Below, piece by piece: positions 12,514 through 22,275 of a stretch of DNA of 64,000 bases (its first letter is position 1; every line of letters starts with the position of its first letter). A model generated the notes under the pieces. The model did no database searches. It saw only the letters and a program-made list of their open reading frames with translations, and had not been told where the DNA came from. A program made the position numbers and the translations under genes. The DNA comes from Paulinella micropora (lineage: Eukaryota; Cercozoa; Imbricatea; Euglyphida). The DNA lies in contig BJOX01000310.1 of NCBI GenBank assembly GCA_009731375.1, forward strand, positions 403,885-467,884, written 5' to 3'.

Positions 12514-12608
12514 ATCTATCTATCTATCTATCTATCTCTATCTATCTATCTATCTATCTATCTATATCTATCTATCTATCTATCTATCCATCCATCCATC
12601 CACCATCC

Positions 12609-12655
<47 letters not shown>

Positions 12656-12882
12656 CATCTATCTATCTATCCGCCTATCTATCTATCTATCTATCTATCC
12701 ATCTATCTGTCTATCTATCTATCTATCTATCTAAAAATCTATTATCTATCTATCTATCTATATCTATCTATCTATCTATCTATCTATCTTCTATATCTAT
12801 CTATCTATTTATTTATTTATCTATCTATCTATCTATCTATCTTCTATCTGTCGATCTGTCAGTACTTCTGTCTGTCTATCTG

Positions 12883-12925
<43 letters not shown>

Positions 12926-13117
12926 GTCTGTCTGTCTATCTGTCTGTCTGTCTGCCTCTGCCTGCCTGCCTGCCGGTCTGCCTGGCTGTCTGTCTGTCGG
13001 TCTGTCTGTCGGTCTGTCTGTCGGTCTGTCTATCGATCTGTCTGTCGATCTGTCTGTCGACCTGTCTGTCGATCTGCCTGTCGATCTGCCTGTCGATCGA
13101 TCGATCGATCGATCTAT
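12386..13117 (+). repeat. (TATC)n, (TGTC)n and (TCGA)n microsatellites
   Basis: TATC with TCCA, TATT and TGTC variants, ending in CTGTCGAT and CGAT units. Confidence 0.95.
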
Positions 13118-13344
13118 CTAAGATAAGATAAGATAATATAAGATAAGATAAGATAAGATAAGATAAGATAAGATAAGATAAGATGAGATGAGACGAGATG
13201 AGATGAGATAAGATGAGATAAGATGAGATAAGATGAGATAATATTAAGATTAAGATTAAGATAAAGATAAGATAAGATACGATAAGATAAGACAAGATAA
13301 GATAAGATAAGATAAGATAAGGTAAGATAAGATAAGATAAGATA

Positions 13345-13376
<32 letters not shown>

Positions 13377-13555
13377 AGATAGGAGATAGGAGATCTTATC
13401 TTACTTATCTTATCTTATCTTATCTTATCTTATCTTATCTTATCTTATCTTATCGTATCTTATCTTATCGTATCTTATCTTATCTTATCTTATCTTATCT
13501 TATCTTATCTTATCTTATCTTATCTTATCTTATCCTACCCTACCTTATCCCAGCT
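13118..13555. repeat. Inverted pentanucleotide array AGATA / TCTTA
   Basis: (AAGAT)n runs from about 13118 to 13390, then the strand flips at a GGAGATCTTATC centre to (TCTTA)n up to about 13540. The two halves are reverse complements, so the block could fold into a long hairpin. Confidence 0.95.
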
Positions 13556-13817
13556 TATCCTATCTATATCTATCTATCTATCTACCTACCTACCTACCTA
13601 CCTACCTACCTTCCTACCTACCTACCAACCAACAAACCAACCTACCCACCTACCTACCTACCTAATCTTCTTATCTATCTATCTATCTATCTATCTGTCT
13701 ATCTATCTGTCTATCTGTATAATATCTTTTCTAGTAGTAGGTAGTGGGCAAGCAGGCTGGCAGGTAGGCAGGTAGGTAGATAGTAGGCAAGGTAGGTAGA
13801 CAGACAGACAGACAGAC

Positions 13818-13904
<87 letters not shown>

Positions 13905-13981
13905 CACAGATAGATACATAGATAGATAGATAGGTAGGTAGGCAGGTAGGTAGGTAGGTAAGGTACTTAATTATATGTAGG

Positions 13982-14050
<69 letters not shown>

Positions 14051-14079
14051 GGATGGATGGATGGATGGATGGATGGATG

Positions 14080-14134
<55 letters not shown>

Positions 14135-14194
14135 TAGATAGATAGATAGATAGATATCTAGATAGATATCTAGATAGATATCTAGATAGATATC

Positions 14195-14281
<87 letters not shown>

Positions 14282-14564
14282 GATAGATAAGATAGATAAG
14301 ATAGATACGATAGATAAGATAGATAAGATAGATAAGATAGAAAAGATAGATAAGATAGAAAAGAGAGATAAGAGAGATAAGGGAGATAAGGGAGATAAGG
14401 TGGTTGAGATGGATGAGATGGATGGGATGGATAAGATAGATAAGATAGATAAGATGCATAAGATTGATGAGATGGATAAGATGGATAAGATGGATAAGAT
14501 GGATGAGATGGATAAGATGGATAAGATAGATAAGATAGATAAGATAGATAAGATAGACTCTCTC
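13556..14564. repeat. TATC/TACC then GATA/GATG/GTAG microsatellites
   Basis: TATC and TACC units switch strand to GTAG and GATA near 13730-13800 and continue to 14564. A 12-bp unit containing GATATCTAGATA recurs four times near 14150-14200. Confidence 0.95.
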
Positions 14565-14674
14565 TCCTTAACAGGATTGTAAATTGCATATTGCATGCAT
14601 GGTAACATAAGTTTGCAGATATTTTTATGTGGATGCATGTACTCAACCCTCCTGTCTTGTGCGTCTTGCCAGAT

Positions 14675-15869
14675 ATGAACGGCACTGCGCGTCGTGGTGG
14701 CGGCTGCGCAAAGCCCGATGGCCGTAAGACCTGACACACCATATCCACACAGACACATAGACACTCACATACACACACATACACATACACATACACACTC
14801 ACACACGTGCACACACTTGCGCAGTATGCCAAGGTGCCGTCCTTAGCTCGCCTGGCGGGGGCAAGAAGCCGGAGCCGCGTGCGCCCAAGCGCCGCAAGAT
14901 GGACCTGGACCGGGAAGCGCCCCTGGCCGCCCCACATAGCTGCCTCCTCCAGCCATTCTGCCCCCACACCCACAACCCAGTCCTGCCTCCTTCACCTTGC
15001 CCCCCCTCCCCCCCGGCCCATCTCCTCTCTCTGAAGAAGAAGAAGAAGAAGAAGAAGAAGAAGAAGAAGAAGAAGAAGAAGAAGAAGAAGAAGGAGGAGG
15101 AGGAGGAGGAGGAGGAGGAGGATGAGGAAGAGGAAGAGGACGAGGAAGAGGAAGAGGAAGAGGAAAAGGGCGAGGGAGAGGGGGAAGAGGAAGAAGAAGG
15201 AGGAGGAGGAGGAGGTGGAGAAGGAGGAAAAGGAGGAGGATTAGAAGAAAGAAGCAAGAAAGCAAGAACTGATCTTACCTTTGAGAAGAAAGAAGCAACA
15301 AGGAAAGAATGTTTTTATAGGATCTCACCTGATTGTGTCTACAGGAAGCGGCGCCGCTGTGCTTCGAGCAGCTGCCGGACGCCCTCCTGACCTTCATCTT
15401 CAGCCTGCTCGAGATCAAGGTTCGCCCCACTGTCTCACACATAGGCCACAGAAGCCGCACCTTGGCAACAGCGAAGCAATCGAGGAGATACATAGGCAAG
15501 GCAGAAGCAGGCGATGGCAAAAAGGCAGGGTCACTTGCGGGAGAATTCGTCTGTAAAGGAATGTGGGACAAACGCGTACAACAAGACGCAGTGTGAAAGA
15601 GGCCTTTGATGCAAAAGTACAAACGTCCAGACGCATTTTACCACAAATGCCTCGTATGGGTGTTCGCTGGGGCCTGTAAAACCAGTCTAGATCAATGAGG
15701 TTCAACAGACGATGGACTGCCTGTGCGTGGTGCTGTATGTAGGAACATTTCACCCTGTTGCCGCTGTTGCCTCGCAGCTGTAGACGCCTCTTGAAGAGGT
15801 CAGTCTCTATTCCAGCACCCTGCATCTAACCACCTACCTACCTATCTCTTAACTACCTACCTGCCTACT

Positions 15870-15906
<37 letters not shown>

Positions 15907-16000
15907 TTAATTACCTACCTGCCTACTAGATAGAGAGATAGAGAGAGAGAGATGTAGGTAGGTAGGTAGGTAGGTGGGTGGGTAGATAGATAGATGGATG

Positions 16001-16085
<85 letters not shown>

Positions 16086-16275
16086 GTAGGTAGGTAGATA
16101 GATAGATACAGATACAGGTACAGGTACAGGTGCAGGTGGAGGTAGAGGTAGATATAGATATAGATATAGATATAGATATAGATAGACCTAGACCTAGACC
16201 TAGAAATAGATATTGATATTGATATTGATATTGATATTGATATTGATATTGATATTGATACTAGAGATATAGATG

Positions 16276-16345
<70 letters not shown>

Positions 16346-16399
16346 TAGAAAGATAGAGAGATAGAGAGATAGAGGTAGAGATAGATAGATAGATAGATG

Positions 16400-16486
<87 letters not shown>

Positions 16487-16540
16487 GTAGAGCGATAGAT
16501 TGTGAGACAGATTGAGAGATAGATTGAGAGATAGATTGAG

Positions 16541-16589
<49 letters not shown>

Positions 16590-16590
16590 T

Positions 16591-16664
<74 letters not shown>

Positions 16665-17050
16665 GGAGCGGGAGCGGGGGCGGGAGCAGTAGCGACGATG
16701 GAGATGGAGATGGAGATGGATGGATGGATGGATGGATGGATGGATGGATGGATGGATGGATGGATTGATGGATGGATGGATGGATAGATAGATAGATGAT
16801 AGATAGATAGATAGATAGATGAGATGTCGCAAAGGAATGTAGTCCTTGCAAAGGAACGCAGTTTCACATCAAACAGTAATTTGTGTACTGTGCATGTGTC
16901 CGGGATGGGAATCACGGGTAGACTGTGTTCTGGAAAAAAGAAGAGGAGGACGTTGAAGAAAAAGGCAATCTAGGAATGGAGAGTGGGGAGGATAAGGAAG
17001 AAGGGAAAGAAAAGGAAGCCGTTAGTCCAAGTGTTTTGAGCACCGTAAGC

Positions 17051-17117
<67 letters not shown>

Positions 17118-17727
17118 GATAGGATAGGATAGATAGGATAGATAGATAGATAGGATAAATAGACAAGATAGACAAGATGGACAGGATAGATAGGATAGAT
17201 AGATAGATAGTTATGTAGATAGTTAGTAGGTAGGTAGGTAGGTAGTAGGTAGGTAGGTAGGTAGTAGGTAGGTAGGTTGGTTCGTTGGTTCGTTGGTTGG
17301 TTGGTTGGTTGCTTGATCGGTAAATTGATTGCCTGGCTGAGTGGTCGGTTGGTACGTTGGTACGTTGGTTTGTTGATTGATTGGTTGATTGATTGGTTGA
17401 TTGATTGGTTGATTGATTTGTTGATGGATACTAGGCAGAGGAGGTGAGTGCACGTACAGCTAGGTAACTAGGTAGGTAGGTCTCTATCCAACTAGCTACC
17501 TATCAGTCTATCTATCAGTCTCGTTTCTTTCTTCCCTCTTTCCCTTTCTTTCTGTGTATAAGTAGATAAGTACCTGCAGGACCAGCGTATTTTTACCTTC
17601 GTGATTTTGTGTTATCTGCGTGTATTCAATGGTCTTGGATTTCTTTTTGTGCAGAAGATCCGCGTGGCCTCGAGAGCTGATCGTGAAAGAAGACACACAA
17701 GGTTTGTTGTGTGTGTGTGTGTGCGTG

Positions 17728-17761
<34 letters not shown>

Positions 17762-19048
17762 CCTTTTGACGACTGGAGCTTGTGGTTGCTGGATGCATTT
17801 ACTTTGGAAATTAAGTCCCTCTGGGAAGAGATTTCATGCTTGTGTGTATGTGTGTGTGTCTGTCTGTCTGTCTGTCTGTCTGCCTGTCTGTGTGTAAAGG
17901 AGGCATCAAGCTGGGCAAGTGCGCCAACCATGAAAGTGGGGAATTCAACTTCGTCGCCACCAGTCGCGGAAATATACCGGACACTGCTCTGGCTTTCTTG
18001 CGAAGGGTGGGCTTTACCAAACTGCGTGGGTGTGGGCCGAGGTCGTTGCACATGTTGTCAAACCCTTACACCCGGCTTCTACAAGGCGAGAACTTGGACC
18101 TGAGTACGACCGTTTTAGAGCCCTTGTCCCGCATGCACGGGATGTTTGCGCTGGCCTTGCACCGCTGCGCGGGAACTACGGATGCGGGTCTGATCCACTT
18201 GCGCGGGTTGCCCTTGAACTTCCTCTCCATCGACGGCCTGCTCGACGAAAAGTCAGAGATTGCAATCACGGGTGCCACGCTGGAGGGGCTGAAGAACATG
18301 CCGCTGCGAACCCTCAGTCTGTTGCTTCCTTACGGACGCACCGACGGGAAAGGGCTGGCCTCGTATCTACCGCGCGAGCTGCCACTGGAGACGCTTCTCA
18401 TCGGCTTCACACAGCTCACGGACAGGTGCTTCCAACTCATTGGGCAGTACAAGCACCTCCGTACCTTCACCAGCTGCAAGCCTTCCACCATGACAACCGG
18501 CGAAGGCCTGTCGGCGCTGGCGGCCTGCCGCGAACTGGAGGAGGTCGCCATGACAGGCCTGCTGGGCCAGTTCCAGGACGCCAATCTCGCGCGCCTTCGC
18601 GGACTGCCCTTGAAGAAGCTCTGCCTGAGCCACTCAAACATCTCGGGGGCGGGGCTGGAGGCGCTCGCCGATGTACTACAAATATAAGCACATATATATT
18701 ATTACAAATATAAACCTTGTATGCATACATACAGAATGTACTTACAAGATGCAGTATTATGTATGTGCATCCACGCATGCATTTCTGCACACATACATCC
18801 ATTCAAGCAATCAGACTTTCGTTGGTCATTGTGTTACATTACCTTGTCTCCCCATGTTTATGTGTATGTAGGCGGAACTGCCGCTGGAGCTACTGGAGCT
18901 CGACACGGTGGACGTGTCCGACGCCGATTTGCTCACACTCAAGCGACTCCCACTTACCAGCCTCCGCTTGCGCGAGTGCGATAATATCACGCAAATTGGG
19001 GTCGACGCTCTAAAAGCAGCCATGAGGATCGATGTTTGCTTTTTCTAA
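14675..19048 (+). CDS. F-box / leucine-rich-repeat protein (FBXL-like), middle exons uncertain
   Basis: Probable substrate-recognition subunit of an SCF ubiquitin ligase. Exon 1, 14675-14723, starts [10 protein letters not shown] with donor GTAAGA. Exon 2 starts at 14825 and codes for a basic stretch ([12 protein letters not shown], nuclear-signal-like); its end is unclear because an AAG/GAG microsatellite follows. Exon 3, 15345-15419, codes for [19 protein letters not shown], the first half of an F-box. A possible exon lies at 17655-17701 ([15 protein letters not shown] in one frame). The main exon, 17900-18672, codes for about 257 residues of leucine-rich repeats, for example [17 protein letters not shown] and [21 protein letters not shown]. 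The last exon, 18872-19048, adds [17 protein letters not shown] and ends in TAA. The 18672/18872 junction is GT..AG and in phase. The 15419/17655/17900 phases do not close, so at least one exon is missing or misplaced. Confidence 0.75.
14740..14819 (+). repeat. (CA)n-rich tract
   Basis: CA, CATA and CACT units in the first intron of the F-box gene, directly before the exon 2 acceptor. Confidence 0.85.
15034..15250 (+). repeat. (AAG)n/(GAG)n trinucleotide block
   Basis: AAG about 19 times, then GAG and GGA variants. It reads as Lys-rich then Glu/Gly-rich, and could be either intron or a charged linker of the F-box protein. The frame running through it is out of frame with the F-box exon. Confidence 0.9.
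15420..15830. other. F-box gene intron, unique part
   Basis: About 400 bases of non-repetitive sequence after the F-box exon. I could not find the second half of the F-box here. Confidence 0.5.
15831..16830. repeat. GATA/TAGG/GA compound microsatellites with short minisatellites
   Basis: GATA dominates, with TAGG, a hexamer ATTGAT (about 16208-16260), a 16-bp unit containing AGATTGAGAG (about 16500-16545), (GA)n and GGAT. Confidence 0.95.
17052..17490. repeat. (TAGA)n, (GTAG)n and (TTGG)n microsatellites
   Basis: TAGA with GGATA variants, GTAG, then TTGGTTCG and TTGATTGG units. Confidence 0.95.
17703..17892 (+). repeat. (GT)n and (TGTC)n tracts before the main LRR exon
   Basis: GT repeats at about 17708-17760 and TGTC at 17857-17885 flank about 90 unique bases. 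The TGTC tract forms the pyrimidine-containing run before the acceptor at 17899. Confidence 0.9.
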
Positions 19049-20062
19049 AGAGCCTGGAGTGCAAGAAGGATGCTTTCGCAGCGACGTGTAGGATCCGTCT
19101 ATGAAGCATAAACATTGAATCTTCGGCTTTTCTAACACTGCGTGTATTCCAAACTACGAATCGAACAAACTCCTCTCTAGGGCTCGTCCCGAGCCCTTGG
19201 TGTACCTGTGTGCCCAAGTGTAAAGCAAGGGCTGTACAACTAGGTTATTCCTGCATGCAGCAGTGATTCCTTTAGGCTCTGTAGAATCAACTGTATATAT
19301 AAGACATCAGAATGTCAGACTGCTGAATATGATTAATCTTTGTCAGACTGCTTAATATGATTAATCTTTAAGTTTTTGTTTATATGTAGATCTGTAGTGG
19401 AAGGGGATTATTATAACTGTAACGATATAATGATGATGTGACAAGAAAATATTAGCGAAGTTCTATTGTCGTCTTCATGAAATTTCCACTAGATACTGAA
19501 GATAAGAGTGACGATCATGCGCTGGGTGAAAATTTTTCAAACAGAGCGTTTGTCGACGACTCGCCAAGTCCCTCTTGATCAATTTACTAAATTGTGTGTG
19601 GCATCGCCCCGAGCAGGTTTATTACGATTTATAATTATGTTTAGTTTGATTGAAAAAATATTTGTATGTACTGCTTTAACCTTCCTGACACTAATACTGA
19701 AGCTGACCCTTTGTTCTCTTTTGTGGCCTCTTGCCCCTCAGCTGAGGCACTTCCTGAGGATCTGTGTTCGGCCTCCGTTCTTTTCCATGCGTGGGTGTGC
19801 GTGTTCTTCTAATTAAATATATATCATTTGTGAGTCTGTGTACAACCCGAAGGTGGTGGATGTACAACGAACTCTTACCAGGTACTTAATGAACACTATG
19901 GCTGCATTAAGTACCGACTCTATGAGAGCAGGTGAAATACCAGTAGCAGAGCGGCGGTGACTTCGTTTATTTACAATCATTTCGTTACGACGTCCTCGTC
20001 GCAGACTTGGGTGCAACATACGATCAAGACTAATTGTAGATTGGAAACCTCACTTGCCAAAC
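19049..20062. other. 3' flank of the F-box gene, no gene seen
   Basis: Non-repetitive sequence without a convincing coding frame. The first few hundred bases probably hold the 3' UTR. A 31-bp segment around TTTGTCAGACTGCTTAATAT is partly repeated near 19311-19370. Confidence 0.5.
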
Positions 20063-20156
20063 TGTAGGCACTGGCATCACCCCCCGGATAGCAGGTAAAA
20101 ATTGCCTTTTTTTTCCAGTATCGTTTGTCCGGATTGGACCTAATGTCATTTAAGTT
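20063..20156 (+). mobile_element. Gypsy LTR fragment in plus orientation
   Basis: Starts TGTAGGCA and goes on CATCACCCCCCGGATAGC, matching the reverse complement of the Gypsy A and B LTR starts. A later part (GTCCGGATTGGACCTAATG) matches the same LTRs, with an internal deletion between them. The match ends near 20156. It is opposite in orientation to the complete elements. Confidence 0.8.
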
Positions 20157-20171
20157 TTTTACGCAAACACT

Positions 20172-20395
20172 TTTTATTTTTACGCAAACACTTTTCTAAT
20201 AAATTACTTGCCACTCGTAGGATTGAGTGGGAAGACGAAGAGATAGATCAGATAGAATCATGGAAGTGGTATCAAAGAGACATTGAATAGTTTTTTTACG
20301 CAAACACTGGTTTAATCTTGCCGCCACTCGTAGAGCCTGAGTGAGAAGCAGAAGAGATAGAATGGAAGAGGTCTCAAAGAAATAAAACGGAACTT
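20172..20395 (+). repeat. Diverged tandem duplication of about 120 bp
   Basis: Both units start ACGCAAACACT and contain GCCACTCGTAG, GAAGAGATAGA and TCAAAGAAA/TCAAAGAGA in the same order; the second starts near 20297. An additional short ACGCAAACAC copy precedes them. No open frame; probably a retroelement remnant. Confidence 0.75.
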
Positions 20396-20398
20396 CGG

Positions 20399-20450
20399 TG
20401 ATATATATATATATATATATGTATATATATGTATATATAAATATATATCC
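20399..20450. repeat. (TA)n tract
   Basis: TA repeats with GTATATA variants. Confidence 0.95.
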
Positions 20451-20689
20451 TAAGAGATGTTAGCCTGAGTAGGCGCAGATAGGTTCTTCAACTGATGATA
20501 TGCACTCACTACTTTCATAATACCCCGGTACAGACCATATATATGTACCGCAAGAGACAGTGTGCCACCGACTTTTGCCGGTTCAGGTCGAAAAGAATAT
20601 ATTTAATGATGCACGGTAGTATCCTTTACACAACCAATCCAAGCCCGGTGACTCCGCTAGCTTAACTGCTAGTATTGTTGATTAGGTAA

Positions 20690-20767
20690 ATACCCTGTCA
20701 CTCACGGACCTAATATATATCTTAGACGTCGGTTTGCTTAGAGACTCCGTTAGAAGCCACGATACCA
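20690..20767 (-). mobile_element. Copia leader and primer-binding-site fragment
   Basis: Matches the copia B leader (48190-48280) including the minus-strand TGGTATCGTGGC at 20756-20767. It lies on the outer side of the 3' LTR of copia A, where host sequence would be expected. Confidence 0.8.
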
Positions 20768-21008
20768 ATCTACACTTTTAATCCGCACATAGATAGCAGA
20801 ACTGACAAACTAAAAGGTAATAATGAAACTGAAATAAAGTCCGCACGACTGTAATTATTATTAATACACAATGATTAGTGTCCAATCCTGAATGCCAATA
20901 TTGATCGTTACGTCCGTTACAATTATTAACTAGAACTATACGGATAAATTACTAACCAGTCACACTGAAGTAATTACTAAAAGTAAAAACGTACTTGTCC
21001 TACCAACG
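20768..21008 (-). mobile_element. Copia A 3' LTR
   Basis: About 240 bp, matching 48281-48512 (copia B 5' LTR) and 41561-41701 (copia B partial 3' LTR). The right end, GTTGTCCTACCAACG, is followed by the polypurine tract; the left end is followed by a primer-binding-site-like sequence instead of host DNA. Confidence 0.85.
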
Positions 21009-21231
21009 CTCCCCCTTAGTTCTATGTCGATAATGCAAGTTATAAGTGATCAATACATCTACAATTAATAACTATTGCATATTGCGATAATGGCTCTTAT
21101 TTCAAGTTGAAAAACTGAAGTGATAGTTAAATCGGTTTGACAACCTGAAATAATAGTTAAGTCTCAAAACTGAAAAATTTCACTCCTGTTCCAGTCCGCC
21201 CGCCTTTGCTTCTTTGCCGCGATTGCATCTC
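21009..21231 (-). mobile_element. Copia A polypurine tract and 3' non-coding region (left piece)
   Basis: 21009-21020 reads CTAAGGGGGAG on the minus strand, adjacent to the LTR. The part up to about 21094 matches copia B 41702-41788. The piece is cut at 21231 by Gypsy A; the other side resumes at 30695. Confidence 0.8.
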
Positions 21232-21478
21232 TGTTAAAATCCCCGAAGATAGCTCGTTAAAAGGTCGGTAATACAACCAAACACAATCCCCAAAGGAGAA
21301 TGATGTCTCGTTATATAAGCTCAGTGAAACCGCACAAAAGAAAGCGGCAACAGACCAAGGTTAAAATGGCATTAGGTCAAATCCGGCTAAACGATATTGA
21401 ATAATGGGAAGAAACTAGGTGCACCTGACACCAAAAAAAGTGTACTTTTTACCGGCTATCCGGGGGGTGATGCCTACA
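21232..21478 (-). repeat. Gypsy A 3' LTR and adjoining polypurine tract
   Basis: On the minus strand it begins TGTAGGCATCACC and ends GATTTTAACA (TG..CA). The purine tract GGGAAGGGGTAC lies at 21479-21490. A TATATAA sequence within the LTR is a possible promoter element. Confidence 0.92.
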
Positions 21479-21490
21479 GTACCCCTTCCC

Positions 21491-22275
21491 ATTTTTATGA
21501 CGGAAATATGCAATATTTTCGTCATATAATTGCTGATTTCTTTTCTGCACCAACGCTACGGGGTGTTGCAACTAAGTGCATTAACCCACTGATAGACGGT
21601 GCATTGGATATATGAAACGCATACGCCAGGCACGAATCAACGATAAATCTCTAGCCTCGTCTTTGTAAATAAAAAACTCCTCCTTCCCCACTAGTTGTCC
21701 CCCCCGTAACTTAATTCTGAGGCAGTATGTCAAGAACGATAGTATTACTATTAAAAAATAAGAGCAGCATTATAATTTTTCTCCTCCTTCAAAAACACTT
21801 CCGATCAGTAAATACATTGTCTTTTAATAACATACCCTTGTATACAATCGGTTATCTTAATATAGTACTAGGGGGCCAGTCCTAATAACTATATCCAAAG
21901 CCGGGGTGAGTGAGCCCGACCATGCGATATGCCGACACAAGTAGAGACGGACCGTGCACTGGTATGACGATTTTGAGTATATCCAAAGAAAAATATTTAA
22001 TATGTCTACTAGGAGAACATTTTTGAGAACATCACCCTGAGTACTTGTTGCAGGGTCGTACCAGGAACACCATCGCTAAACTCACCAGCGATCCCCTTAT
22101 ACGGTGTCGTATCAATTTGCCGATTGACCTTCGCACTCATATGTTGCGATAGAAATTCCAAGTAACAACAATGGTAAAGAATTATTTCAATAAGACATGA
22201 TCTGGCATGGGTAATATGAAATTAATCCACATGCGGTCGCTCAATGTCCGACGCGTGATAAAAGAAAATTGTCAC
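21491..22275 (-). other. Gypsy A 3' non-coding region with a small open frame
   Basis: Region between the end of pol and the polypurine tract. A minus-strand frame from 22140 to 22009 codes for 43 residues containing TPYKGIAGEFSDGVPGTT and is open for about 27 codons upstream of its ATG. It looks protein-like but matches no family I know; it could be a leftover of a longer pol C-terminus. Confidence 0.45.

Noticed and set aside
12391-17450. Regular short repeats resembling a CRISPR array or satellite
   Set aside because: No spacers of constant length; these are simple tetranucleotide and pentanucleotide microsatellites in a eukaryotic genome.
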